DNA of 64,000 nt, from NCBI RefSeq assembly GCF_016097555.1, contig NC_054708.1:21239939-21303938 (forward strand), written 5' to 3'. This document shows positions 53,841 to 64,000 of the stretch, one piece after another (the first letter of the stretch is position 1; the number at the start of each line of letters is the position of its first letter). The translations under genes and the position numbers were made by a program. The DNA is from Gigantopelta aegis (lineage: Eukaryota; Mollusca; Gastropoda; Neomphalida; Peltospiridae). The notes under the pieces are model-generated. The model was not told the DNA's origin, searched no databases, and saw only the letters and a program-made list of their open reading frames with translations.

Positions 53841-56800
53841 GTATTCATCACCGGTTATGAGTAATAGATGAAATGAAGGCTATTTATTATAAGTTTTGGG
53901 CTACCGCTGCAACTAGGGATACGGTGTTGTTGATTTTTGTTTGTTTGGGTTTTTTTTGTTTTGTTTTGTTGTTTATTTATTGTTTGTTTTGGGGTTTTTT
54001 TGTTTGTTGGTTGTTTTTTTGTTGTTGTTGTTTGTTTTTTGTTTTTTTGTTGTTGTTTTTTTATTGTTGTTTTTTTGTTTGTTTGTTTGTTTTGTTTTTT
54101 TTAGGGGGGGGGGGGGGGGGGTCCCGGGCGAGGGAAGGGGTCGTTGTTATTTTTGTTTTATTTTGTTCCTCTCCTCATTTCCTTTAACAGCTCAACGTCT
54201 TTAACGGACTGGTTTAACATAATAAGCATTTATGTCCAACAATATTATTCACTTGAAAACAATTCCTTGGTGAATCTCAAGTACTATAACACAAGACATG
54301 TATCGGCACGTGTTGCCTAATAAGGCGTCAAACGTTCAGCTAACAGCTATTTTACACTACACATGCTGTACAGAAAATAAAACATTTCGAGTCATGATTG
54401 TATGTCATTACATATTTCCTATTATAATAACGAAACGTACAACGTCATGTGCTTATACATAATATGGGGCGGGACGTAGCTCAGTGGTACAGCGTCGGGG
54501 ATCGATCCCCGTCGGTGGGTCCATTGGGCTATTTCTTGTTCCAGCCAGTGCACCACGACTGGTATATCAAAGGCCGTGGTATGCGCTATCCTGTCTGTGG
54601 AATGGTGCATATAAAAGATTCCTTGCTACTAATGGAAACATGTAGTGGGTTTCCTCTCTAAGACTATATGTTAAAATTACCAAATGTTTGACATCCAATA
54701 GCGAACGCCCTACTTGCATGAGCAGTATGCTAACATGTACTGCAATACCGCATTGAACGGATCTTCGTAACAGTATCTACATTTTCCCCTATACCGGGTA
54801 CTTTGTTATTATTTGTAATGATCGCTGTTTAATGTCATTTCATTTATAGATGCAAGATTCCAGGTCTGGCTAATGACACTTACGCGATCCAGAACGAGGC
54901 TCATGCAAAGCTAATTAACATGACGATACCGCCGCCCTCTGCCGGCGAAGAGGGACTGTACTCCCACTGTACTATATACAAGTCTGAGAACAACACATGG
55001 AGAGATTTTACTGAAATCACAAACACAACTCCACAAATGGCGTGCACGTCCTGGGTGTACGATACGACGTGGTTTTATCCAACAGCTATTACTGAGGTGA
55101 ATATTAATAACAAAGTGATACGTCCCACTAGAACGCCAAGTGGGACGTAACACTTCGACGTCACAAGATGACGTCATCGATTGGGGCACTACAACATTAC
55201 AGGAACGCCAACCAAGCTAGTTGAGCGACATAAATTAAGATCGATTATGGGTAATAAATACGATATTAAACTCGCTACCATTTCGTATCATCTTTATGTC
55301 CTTCGCTAAAGCTTGTAACAAGTAAAAAATATTTCACTCGGGACATAAACATGACGTATCATGTTTATGTCCCTCGCTAAAGCTTGTGACAACTAAAAGA
55401 TATTTCACTCGGGACATAAACATGATACGAAATGGAAGCTCGTTTAATAATAATTATTTCACTTTCAAATGGTGATTAGATAGCATTACAACTTGTATTT
55501 CTAGTTGGATGTATTTGAAGAAACGAAAACATTTGGTATGCAGAATACATTTTAAATTTATATACCAACATTTTGAATGCTTCTTATAAAATGATTATAA
55601 TCAGCCTCGAATTCAAGGAGAGGTGCATTTTCCCCTCTCCCTTTTGCTGGGAAAATTAATTATCACAAATCCATAAGTATAAACAATCCCCCGGCCTCGG
55701 TGATGTAGTGATTAAGCTATATGGTGTATGTTTTATAGGTTCTGGGTTCGTATCCCGGTACCTCAGTTTCTGTTTCCACCCATAGCGAGTTTTAACGAGT
55801 CAATGGGTAGGTCACTACACTGACTTCTCTCTCACTATCCTATTGTCCAGCTGGATAGAAAGTCAAGATAGCTGAGCTACGTGTCCAGAACAACGTACTT
55901 TAATCTTAGTTGAATACAAGCACGTAAATAATTATAAATTAATGAATTATAGTAAAAAAAAAAAAAAAAAAAAAAAACCCACCTGTCGTAGCATGCCCAT
56001 CCCCATATTGGTGAAGACCTGCACACCTTTAAACTGAAGTGCGCATCAGAGGACTTCAAGTTAGTGATGTATGACAAAACCGTTATCCACGACCAAGACC
56101 GTATCTCTGCACTATACAGAATCGACTGGGCATTTGTCAGCATAGTGTATGAGATCTTTTACTGGACAATGCATCCTTACTGCATCGCTCAAAGAGGACT
56201 GGCACTGCCAGACCAGTTTGCTAAATCAAACCTAGCACAGGGCAGTACTGGAATAAGTATCTGTCTGTTTTGTGTTTCAGTTTGACATGGTGTGTGGACA
56301 CGAGATCATGAGGACACATTCTAACATGGTGCGATTTGGCGGAGCTCTAACTGGTTCGCTTGTATTGGGGATGACTACTGACATGTAAATTAGAAAACTA
56401 GTTGCTATATATATAGATTATTATACGAACCTGTGTGTCGTACTGATTTTACGAAACGAGATTATTGTATTACCCCAGCGAGAGCGACGGTAATACATGA
56501 ATCCTGATACGAGTTTAGTCAAATCAGTACAATTCACACGCGAGTGTCTTGATTTCTTTATTATCAACATTATCCAAAATATTATTCTCGTGAGTAACAA
56601 GCTTGGACTATGTCAAAACGTTTCAAACGTAACTATAAAGAGATGACGAAACGACGTCATTTTTCAGGAATACACTGGGGAAGCCGCATTAAGTTATGAC
56701 GTCGTTTCACAAAATGCATTCGTTATGCACAAAATCATTATGACACACGTGGGTCATACTGCTTATATTTCCCTGAATATCTTGAACTATGTGGATAATA

Positions 56801-57566
56801 TATGTATATAGAAACATACATATATCGGGTGACTCAAAATGACGATAACCTTACTGAATATATGAAACTGTATAACAAAAAGGTATTGGGACTGTAATTC
56901 TGATATTTCACACCCACTACTAAATGGATACTTAAGACAGATTCAAGATTGTAAGTCTCGTACTAGTGATCTTTTTTGCTTTTTGCACTTTTGCACTAGA
57001 AAATAATACGAGTGTCTGTGTACTAATGTTAAACATTAATGTGTAGATAATTATGTGTAGCTTTCATGGTTATGATTCCTCGGCTGATCAAAATGCCACG
57101 TTCTATAATGATTCACAGATGTGGTGATTCCACGCGAATTGTAGTGCTTTATTTAATTTAGGTCCATGCATTTCGCTTTTCGTTCTGAATAAATTATGAC
57201 TCTCGATCGCTTCATCTGCATTTAACCATTGTACGTTTCAGAATTGGTCGAAAGAAAACTCTGTTGACGGCAATTATGCTTCAAATATGCTCCGGTATAG
57301 GTGTTGCCTTTGCTCCAAATGTCATCACATTTGTTGTGTTCACGTATCTCTCCGGAATATCCAGAATTGGAGAATTCATGATCGCTTTTGTTATTGGTAA
57401 TAACGATATTCATACACATGCATACATACATACATACATACATACATACATACATACATACATACATACACACACACATAAATACATACATAAATACATA
57501 CATACATACATACATACATACATACATAAATACATACATAAATACACACATACATACACACATACA

Positions 57567-57597
<31 letters not shown>

Positions 57598-58042
57598 TAT
57601 GTTTGTTTCTTTTGTTTAACGACACCACTGTCGACATCACATTGATTTATTAGTCATCGCCTATTGGATATAAAACACTTGGTTATTTGTCATAGTCTTA
57701 GATAGGAAACCTGCAACATTTTGTCCATTAGTAGCAAGGGATATTTTATATGCACCATCCCAGGGGCGTAGGCTGGGGGGGGGGTTCGGGGGGAGGGGGC
57801 TTCGGACGAACACACACACACACACGCTGAAGCTAATGGTTCTCTTTCAGAACTAAATCATACAGGTTTATACATATGGAGTTTCTGGTGGTGCAAAAAC
57901 AAAATAGAAACGGTCCACTTGGTTCATATTCGAACCCCCTCCACCCCCCCCCCCCAGGTCCAGCTCACGCTACGCCCCTGCATCCCACATACAGGATAGC
58001 ACATACCACGGTCTTTGATATACCAGTCGTGGCTAGAACAAG

Positions 58043-58115
<73 letters not shown>

Positions 58116-61100
58116 AAAAACACATTGTGTATAATTAACGCAAGAATATTAAAACTGTATTGTGATACCCGATCTCTCTCACTTTCTTCTCTCTTTCATG
58201 CATCTCTCACTCATGCTTGCTCGATCCTTGTTCAAACTAGTTTTCTCTATTAATTTACTGATAGTGCTAAACGTTTTGTTTGTTCTAAACTGTGTTTTGG
58301 TTTTGATATAAGCTATGGAACTGGTGGGACCTTCGAAGCGGACATTTGTTGGGCTTGTAATAGAAGTCTTCTGGTGTATAGGTTTGATCATCCTATCAGG
58401 ATTAGCCTACTTCATACGGGACTGGAGACACCTGCAACTGTCCGTGACGGCTCCAGCTGTACTTTTCTTCCTCTATTGGTGGTATTTAATATAATTTATT
58501 TAAAGTGACAGACCTTAGTTTTTAAACACTTCGACGTAGTTTTCAATATTAAAGTCGTTTTTGATCATTTAAATTAGAAGTACATGTACTTACATTTTAT
58601 TATTTAGGAAATATAATCTCGTACATCTGAAGTGGTTCTGGACATTCCGGCTTTTGTAATACCCCAAAATGCATTGTTTTCATAATTCTAAAAACGCATG
58701 TTCGTCTGAGAAGTAATGGTTATCAAGACACGTTTAGGCCTAGTTTTTGGACGATATTTCTCCGTTTAAACATCAAAAACTTTACCGTCTCTCTGTTATA
58801 ACCTTATCCAAATGTGTGTTTCAGGTTTCTAGATTAAAGGAACATTCCCGAATGTGTTGCATTGTAAGATGTTTCCGACTAATAAAATAGTTCTACAATT
58901 AAACTTACTTATTATATATATGTTCGTGGTTAGAATACCAGTGTCTGTATATTCAATATGTTTCTGGTCGTCTTAATATTTGTAAGATTTTGTCTTCAAA
59001 TAATTTCGTATGTACGAAAACATCTTTTTTTAGGAAATAAAATTAAATTTAACCTAGTACAAATATTAGAACGATCAGAAACACGTTTAATATATAGACA
59101 CTAATATTTTATGCAGAAAAATATATTTAATATGAAATTACAGTCTTCAAAAAGTCTCTGTTAGTCGATAACATCTTAAACATTGCAGCAAACACAGGAA
59201 TGTCTCTTTAACTAAAGTTAGTGTCCATATTCACTGGCTAAGACTATGCTCTGCGCTTTTAAGGTTTATTTGGATACAGCAAATATTGCCTCTTTTTTCT
59301 AATCGACCTTGGGGGTCTTTGAAATTGCCAAACAGTGCATTTCTATTTTTGTGCACCTGTTTTGCGTTTAGATTGTTTTTAAATGTTTAGGCGTCGGAAA
59401 TGGTTGGTGTGGGTGGGGATGGGTACACTGCCCCCAAATTCAGAAGCTAAATTCTGCGACGAAATTCAAATTAAAGGAACAGACCTTAGTTTTTAAAACA
59501 CTAAGGCATATTTTTCTGTTTCATCCCGTAAAAATGGACACTAAGTTTGGTTAATGTACAAACCTGAAACAAATTTGGATACAACAGAGTAAAACAAAGA
59601 GTCTGCGTTGTTGAAATACCTTTAAAAATAGACCAAAATGCGACTCCATAATCATTACTTCTCAGACGCACTTGCGTTTTTAGAAACACCAGGATGACCA
59701 GAAACACTTCGGTTGTACGGAAATGAATAATCTAAACAATAAAATGTAAGTAATGTTTGATTTCAGTGATCAAAAAACGGATCTAATAGTGGAATATATG
59801 CCGTAGTGTTTATAAAACTAGGGTCTGTCGCTTTACTATGTAACTGCGGCTCGCCTGGTTAGTGTGATCTGCTGAGGTTCTAGATTACAGCCCTTTTACA
59901 TACATTGTTATGTATAATGTAAAGTTATTTCTTTTCCATATTAAAGAAAGAAATGTTTTATTTAACGACGCACTCAACACATTTTATTTACGGTTATATG
60001 GCGTCAGACATATGGCTACGGACAACACAGATTTGGAGAGGAAACCCGCTGTCGCCACTCCATGAGCTACTCGTTCCGATTAGCAGCAAGGGATCTTTTA
60101 TTTGCGCTTCGCACAGGCAGGATAGCACAAACCATGGCCTTTGTGGAACCAGTTATGGCCACTAATGCAAAGCATTATTCGAGTTGATAACTGCATAATA
60201 AAGTTTACATTGTGTTCATCCAAATATGTAAATTTATATCTGCAGGATATTGATGAAGTATACATTACCTTTGTCCAACTACATGTACATACACTATTAT
60301 ACTTGCAGGTTATTACCAGAATCTCCACGATGGCTTCTTTCACGCGGTCGATTGGACGAAGCTGAAGTAATCATCAAAAGGATTGCCAAATCCAATGGCG
60401 TCACAATGAGAAAAGGTCTCATGAGGGACATAACTTTGGATGAGGGACCGCACGCCAAGATAACAGCCATGTTTACCTCCCCTGTTCTGCTTCTCAGATG
60501 TGTTATCATTTTCTTCAATTGGTAAAATTAAAGGGACATTCCTGAGTTTGCTGCAAGTTTTAAGATGTTATCGACTAACAGAGACTTTTCAACGATTGTA
60601 ATTACTGCATAAAATATTAGTGGCTATGTATTAAACGTGTTTCTGATCGTTCTAATATTTGTACTAGGTTAAATTTCATTTTATTTCCTAAAATATAATT
60701 TTCAGTTTTCGCTTCTTACAAATATTAAAACGACCAGAAACACATTGAATATACAGACACTGATGTTCTAAACAAGAAAATATATTTAATATGTAAGTTT
60801 AATCGTAGAACTATTTTATTAGTAGGAAACAAACTTATAATGCCGCAAACTCAGGAATGTCCCTTTAAGACCGCTTATACATTGTTTGTAGTCTAATGTT
60901 CCTCATTTTAGTTATAAATCCGTGCATTCATCCATTTATACACCTACCCACATCACACCACATACACATACGCAAGCACAGAGAAACAAACACATATACA
61001 AATACATATAAACTATTCACAGAATAGTGTCAGAAATTTGGTGTTACACAAGCTATAATTTATAACAAACCCTAAGTATGATTTTAATCGCTTCACAATC

Positions 61101-62769
61101 AATGTTATTAAACGAGGATGCTGAATGATGTCAGTTTCATAAACCTCAACTCCCAAAACGTACAGCCAGCAAACGTTTCTCTAACGTTCGCGAACTATCT
61201 GATTGGTTCCCAACGTGGCCATTTGGTTTATCGTGAAGCGCATAAACCAGTCTAACGGACGTTTTTGTGCTCGGTCTGGCCGAACTCAAGTAGACTAGTG
61301 ATGTAGGACGTGTGTCATAACGGTATTCAATATAGTGTTATGGCCCATGCCATAAAGAGAGCGTATGTATGTAGTGTTTATTGTTAATCACGGGGGTATA
61401 TATAACGAATGCTTTTGACTCGCCACCGTTTTTTGACACAACATAACTCCGCAAGTCATTTTACATACACGTTCAATTACTCTTTCTGGAGGTATTTGTC
61501 AGGATGGATAAACTGGCTAGTAATAAATGGGCTACTAATATGCAATCAACGTCAACAGCTGATACTGTGTGATTACTTGACTACAATAATTACTTGATTA
61601 AAAAAATGATTATTTGATTAACAAACAATAAGACAAAACATTTCATAAATTGTATCACCATCCAGGATGGCTCTTAACGCCATATACTACGGCATCAGTC
61701 TAAACGTCGGCAACCTCAGCGGCAACGTGTACCTCAACTTCGTCATCTCCAGCCTTGTAGAGCTATCTGCTTACGTCACACTGATATTCATAATGGACAA
61801 GACGGGGAGACGGAAGCTATACGTGGCTTCAATGGTGACTGGAGGCATTGCATGTCTGACGACAGTTTTCCCATTGGTCTATGGAACCGCAGGTGAGACC
61901 GCTAACACGGAACATGTATTGTGATAATATATTTTATCTCTGTGGTTTAGTGGTTAAGCCATCCGACTTTTAAGGCTGATAGATACCAGCTCACACCCAG
62001 AGCAAGTTTAATGACTCACTGCGTAGGTGTACGGCTACTGCACCGATTCCTCTCTTACTAATATTTAAAACTGTCATGGTCAGACAGCCCCGATAGCTGA
62101 GATGAGTGCCCAGCACAGAGTGATTGAACATTAATTAGATATAAGCACGGAAATTGCTGATAAATTGATAAATAAATCAAAGAGAGTAGGCGACAGGGGG
62201 TTTCTATGTGTAGTTATTAACTATATGTCTGAGACCATATAAACCGTAGATGTAAATGTGCGCAATTAAATAAAACAGTCAGTGCACCACGACTGGTATA
62301 TCAAAGGCCGTGGTATGTCCCTTGCTACTAATGGAAACATTTAGCGGGTTTCCTCTCTAAGACTATATGTCAGAAATTACTAAATGTTCGACATCCAATA
62401 GCCGATGATTAATAAATCAATGTGCTTTTGTGGTGTCGTTAAACAAAACATAAAACAAACTTTAACTTTAATCATATATCTAAGATCATATAAACTGTAG
62501 ATTTAAATGTGCGTAACTAAATAAAATATTTATTTCGTTTCGTTCACATCTTTTTTGGTTAACATTTTCACACGGCTGTCGTTGCAGCACACACGTGGGT
62601 GACTGTTACCCTATCGATGATTGGACGGTTTGGATCTTCCGCTGCTTTTGCTATAATTTACGTCTTCTCTGCTGAACTTTTTCCGACAGTTATACGTCAG
62701 TCGGGCATAGGGTCAGGATGTATCTTCGGTGGGCTCGGAGGAATGATTGCCCCATACATTTCAGATATG
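53698..62769 (+). CDS. SLC22-type transporter B, exons 1-8 (3' exons beyond the window)
   Basis: Exons 53698-53840, 54850-55096, 56281-56384, 57242-57396, 58313-58481, 60309-60521, 61666-61892, 62588-62769 have the same boundaries and phases as copy A. The protein starts [20 protein letters not shown], then the first helix, and is about 480 residues to the end of exon 8. Four extracellular sequons, TDMIGRKK and IMDKTGRRK loop motifs, [12 protein letters not shown] and [13 protein letters not shown] are all present. Predicted plasma-membrane organic-ion or carnitine carrier; substrate unknown. Exons equivalent to 9 and 10 are not found before 64000, where a LINE fragment lies. Confidence 0.93.
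54216..54473 (-). repeat. Dispersed repeat, inverse of 33609-33850
   Basis: TATGTCCAACAATATTATTC ... GTCATGTGCTTATACATAAT. Preceded by a long T/G-rich run and G homopolymer (53935-54120). Confidence 0.75.
54474..54706 (+). repeat. SINE (tail type 2), shortened head
   Basis: GGGGCGGGACGTAGCTCAGT with about 25 bases of the head deleted before CGGGGATCGATCCCCGTCGG; tail stops at CATCCAATAGC. Confidence 0.85.
54850..55096 (+). CDS. Transporter B exon 2 (extracellular loop)
   Basis: [20 protein letters not shown], same length and phases as copy A; 7 of 82 residues differ. Acceptor TTCATTTATAG, donor GAG|GTGAAT. Confidence 0.94.
55130..55450. repeat. Dispersed repeat with internal inverted and tandem motifs
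   Basis: GGGACATAAACATGA(T)ACG and ATCATCTTTATGTCC(T/C) elements alternate. Related fragments in peroxidase intron 4 (10110-10310). Confidence 0.65.
55689..55935 (+). repeat. SINE family 3, diverged
   Basis: CCCCCGGCCTCGGTGATGTA head, box B GGGTTCGTATCCCGG, tail TTGAATACAAGCACG; followed by an A run and 3' junk. Confidence 0.7.
56281..56384 (+). CDS. Transporter B exon 3
   Basis: [20 protein letters not shown] ... TTDM. Acceptor TTTTGTGTTTCAG, donor GACAT|GTAAAT. A palindromic AT-rich stretch follows at about 56420-56550. Confidence 0.92.
57242..57396 (+). CDS. Transporter B exon 4
   Basis: [20 protein letters not shown] ... [14 protein letters not shown]; 17 of 52 residues differ from copy A. 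Acceptor GTACGTTTCAG, donor ATTG|GTAATA. Confidence 0.93.
57413..57597. repeat. (CATA)n microsatellite
   Basis: Begins about 16 bases after the exon 4 donor. Open frames over it are artefacts. Confidence 0.95.
57605..58046 (-). repeat. SINE (tail type 2), minus, interrupted
   Basis: GTTTCTTTTGTTTAACGACA to ATGCACCATCC, then a 220-bp insertion, then CATCCCACATACAGGATAGC to CAGTCGTGGC. Confidence 0.85.
57761..57980. mobile_element. 220-bp TIR element nested in a SINE
   Basis: Ends CAGGGGCGTAGGC and GCTACGCCCCTG (inverted), flanked by CATCC on both sides (57756-57760, 57981-57985). No coding capacity; contains G and C homopolymers. The CAGGGGCG end resembles hAT-type termini, but a 5-bp duplication is not typical of hAT. 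Confidence 0.75.
58048..58112. repeat. (GA)n microsatellite
   Basis: Replaces the rest of the SINE head in intron 4 of transporter B. Confidence 0.95.
58313..58481 (+). CDS. Transporter B exon 5
   Basis: [20 protein letters not shown] ... [14 protein letters not shown]. Acceptor TTTTGATATAAG, donor TGGTG|GTATTT. Confidence 0.93.
58498..58838. repeat. MITE family B copy
   Basis: TTTAAAGTGACAGACCTTAG start, 16 bases after the exon 5 donor; runs into the family A element at 58834. Confidence 0.6.
58834..59211. repeat. TTAA palindromic MITE (family A, copy 4)
   Basis: TTAAAGGAACATTCCCGAAT ... ACAGGAATGTCTCTTTAA. Confidence 0.8.
59473..59837. repeat. MITE family B copy
   Basis: TTAAAGGAACAGACCTTAGT ... 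ACTAGGGTCTGTCGCTTTA, with CTCCATAATCATTACTTCTC in the middle. Confidence 0.7.
59944..60168 (-). repeat. SINE (tail type 1), minus, head missing
   Basis: AAAGAAATGTTTTATTTAAC tail to GGAACCAGTTATGGCCACT body. Confidence 0.85.
60190..60308 (+). repeat. Duplicated acceptor region before exon 6
   Basis: A decoy acceptor TTTATATCTGCAG|GATATT (AG at 60244-60245) precedes the real ATTATACTTGCAG|GTTATT (AG at 60307-60308). The flanks align (AAGTTTACATTG... / AAGTATACATTACC...). Copy A has only one, and it matches the decoy's TTTATATCTGCAG. Confidence 0.7.
60309..60521 (+). CDS. Transporter B exon 6 (SLC22 cytosolic signature)
   Basis: [20 protein letters not shown] ... [18 protein letters not shown]. 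Nearly identical to copy A. Donor AATTG|GTAAAA is followed within six bases by a MITE. Confidence 0.95.
60528..60868. repeat. TTAA palindromic MITE (family A, copy 5) beside a donor
   Basis: TTAAAGGGACATTCCTGAGT ... CTCAGGAATGTCCCTTTAA, six bases after the exon 6 donor. Confidence 0.82.
61666..61892 (+). CDS. Transporter B exon 7
   Basis: [20 protein letters not shown] ... [16 protein letters not shown]. Acceptor ATCACCATCCAG, donor CGCAG|GTGAGA. 60869-61665 otherwise holds nothing recognised. Confidence 0.94.
61944..62275 (+). repeat. SINE family 3 fused to a type 1 tail fragment
   Basis: GTGGTTTAGTGGTTAAGCCA head to TTAGATATAAGCACGGAAAT, then a degraded type 1 tail (GGGGGTTTCTATGTGT, CATATAAACCGTAG). 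Confidence 0.65.
62277..62480 (+). repeat. 5'-truncated SINE (tail type 2)
   Basis: CAGTGCACCACGACTGGTAT to CATCCAATAGCCGATGATTA and GTGGTGTCGTTAAACAAAAC, with a deletion in the body. Confidence 0.8.
62588..62769 (+). CDS. Transporter B exon 8
   Basis: [20 protein letters not shown] ... [20 protein letters not shown]. Acceptor GCTGTCGTTGCAG, donor ATG|GTTTGT. Last exon of the gene inside the window. Confidence 0.94.
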
Positions 62770-62953
62770 GTTTGTATATTATAATTACATAATTGTTTGA
62801 CAGTCAAAACAGCGGCGTATCATTTCAATGGGATAATCTGTTATGCATTGTACCCATTGTAAAGAATGTGACGACTGCCTGATGCATTCAATTCAATTCT
62901 TTATTAGCTTTAAGTTTTACAACTCATCAGCATATATACAAAACATAATACAA

Positions 62954-62956
<3 letters not shown>

Positions 62957-63019
<63 letters not shown>
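62957..63019. repeat. (AT)n microsatellite
   Basis: Alternating AT inside or beside the 3' region of the LINE fragment. Confidence 0.95.
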
Positions 63020-63023
<4 letters not shown>

Positions 63024-63189
63024 ATATACATGTGCAAAAAAAAATGGTGGGTATGGTTTACTTTAAAGTAATTAGGAATACTAAAACAAACAAAAAAACA
63101 AAAAAAATCTTACTTACTGTGATACCTGATCTCTAATTTTGTTTGCTTGTACTAGATATTTTCCTAGGTTATTAAGTTCTTTTTTGTTA

Positions 63190-63960
63190 CTTGTAGTTAA
63201 CAACTAATACATTTTTATGTACTTATTTCGCAAATCTTTGTATTGTGGGCATTGCATTATAAAATGGTATTCATCTTTCTGATCTTTCGATGTTACGATA
63301 TCGGCCAGATTCTATATCTAATTTATGAGCACATATTCTGATTCTGCATATTTCCTTTAAATATCGTTCATCTATTGGTAATTTAAGGTAAGACTGTAAT
63401 TTGAACTCGTTTAATAAATGATGGTAAAAATATCCCTTGGATGTTGTAATTGTTCTGCTATAACAGAGTTGCTTAAATGTGTCGCATATTCTTTCTTTAA
63501 TAATAATATAGCATCTATTGTCAACATAATCTAAATTCCAAATGTAATTCAAACCCAGCATGTTAAGTTCCTGCCTAATATTCATTAACCAATCATCATT
63601 GTATTGTATCATTTCTTCATATATGCCGCGTACCAAATAAATAGTAGAGTTGCGTAATGTTTTCCAGTATTTAAATATTCTGAGTTTTCTTGTGATTTGC
63701 AGCGGGAAACGCCCAAGTTCACTATAAACAAATTCGTTGCACGTTCCCGACTTAACACCCAATAGTCTTTTACAGAATTGTATGTGCAGCCTTTCAACAC
63801 CACGGACCTTGTGGAAACCCCATATTTTAGAAGCATAGCTTAAAATAGAATTTACATATATATCAAAAACAGACAGCATTGTTGCAATGTTGAAAAAAAT
63901 ATTTTTACATACATTCATTAAAGAAAACAATGCTTTACGCCCTTATTCTGCAAATCGCTT
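63190..63960 (-). pseudogene. LINE-type reverse transcriptase C-terminal fragment
   Basis: The minus-strand frame (63930 to 63271) has SILSYASKIWGFHKVRGVER, LHIQFCKRLLGVKSGTCNEF, VYSELGRFPLQITRKLRIFK: the region just after the RT palm in many non-LTR elements. At NIERSE a one-base shift occurs, after which DEYHFIMQCPQYKDLRNKY continues, the usual H-x-x-x-C-P-x-Y end. 5'-truncated by the window or insertion, and lying in intron 8 of transporter B. Confidence 0.8.
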
Positions 63961-64000
63961 CTGTGTGCGTGCGAATTTGCCGTTGTAGAAAAATAAAACA

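Noticed and set aside
57222..57653. Repetitive YVCM / HTYI open frames
   Set aside because: Translation of the (CATA)n microsatellite beyond transporter B exon 4.

Overview
This window is eukaryotic nuclear DNA from an invertebrate. It has split genes with GT-AG introns of about 0.1-5 kb. It is dense in tRNA-derived SINEs, palindromic MITEs, Tc1-like elements, solo LTRs and long microsatellites. The SINE heads and the gene content fit a marine mollusc, probably a gastropod. That assignment is inference from repeat style, not from a marker gene.

Three protein-coding loci, all on the + strand, were assembled exon by exon with matching phases. (1) 5817-22645 is a complete 13-coding-exon animal haem peroxidase of 765 residues. 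It has a signal peptide, a probable furin-cleaved propeptide, and all the expected distal, proximal and haem-linking residues. (2) 30404-42555 is an SLC22-type (organic cation/carnitine transporter-like) major facilitator gene, exons 2-10. Its first coding exon is not visible and may lie in the 200-N assembly gap at 29721-29920. (3) 53698-62769 is a tandem paralogue of that transporter, exons 1-8, with the 3' exons beyond the window. Homologous candidate 5' non-coding exons precede the two transporters (ending at 25486 and 45780).

The rest is intergenic or intronic and mostly transposon-derived. It includes two solo LTRs of about 1.2 kb with perfect 5-bp target duplications, four decayed Tc1-like elements, a Mutator-like TIR element with a 9-bp duplication, and five copies of a TTAA-flanked palindromic MITE. 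There are more than 25 copies or fragments of a modular SINE superfamily that share middles but swap heads and tails, and a 3' LINE fragment.

The most unusual structure is in the introns. At several exon boundaries the splice site itself has been copied in tandem into the intron: about seven decoy acceptors before peroxidase exon 6, two before exon 10, a 2-kb satellite whose first unit is the exon 11 donor, and smaller duplications at two transporter junctions. The two transporter paralogues also show a mosaic of divergence. Exon 6 and part of exon 2 are nearly identical while the other exons differ at 20-33% of residues, which suggests gene conversion.
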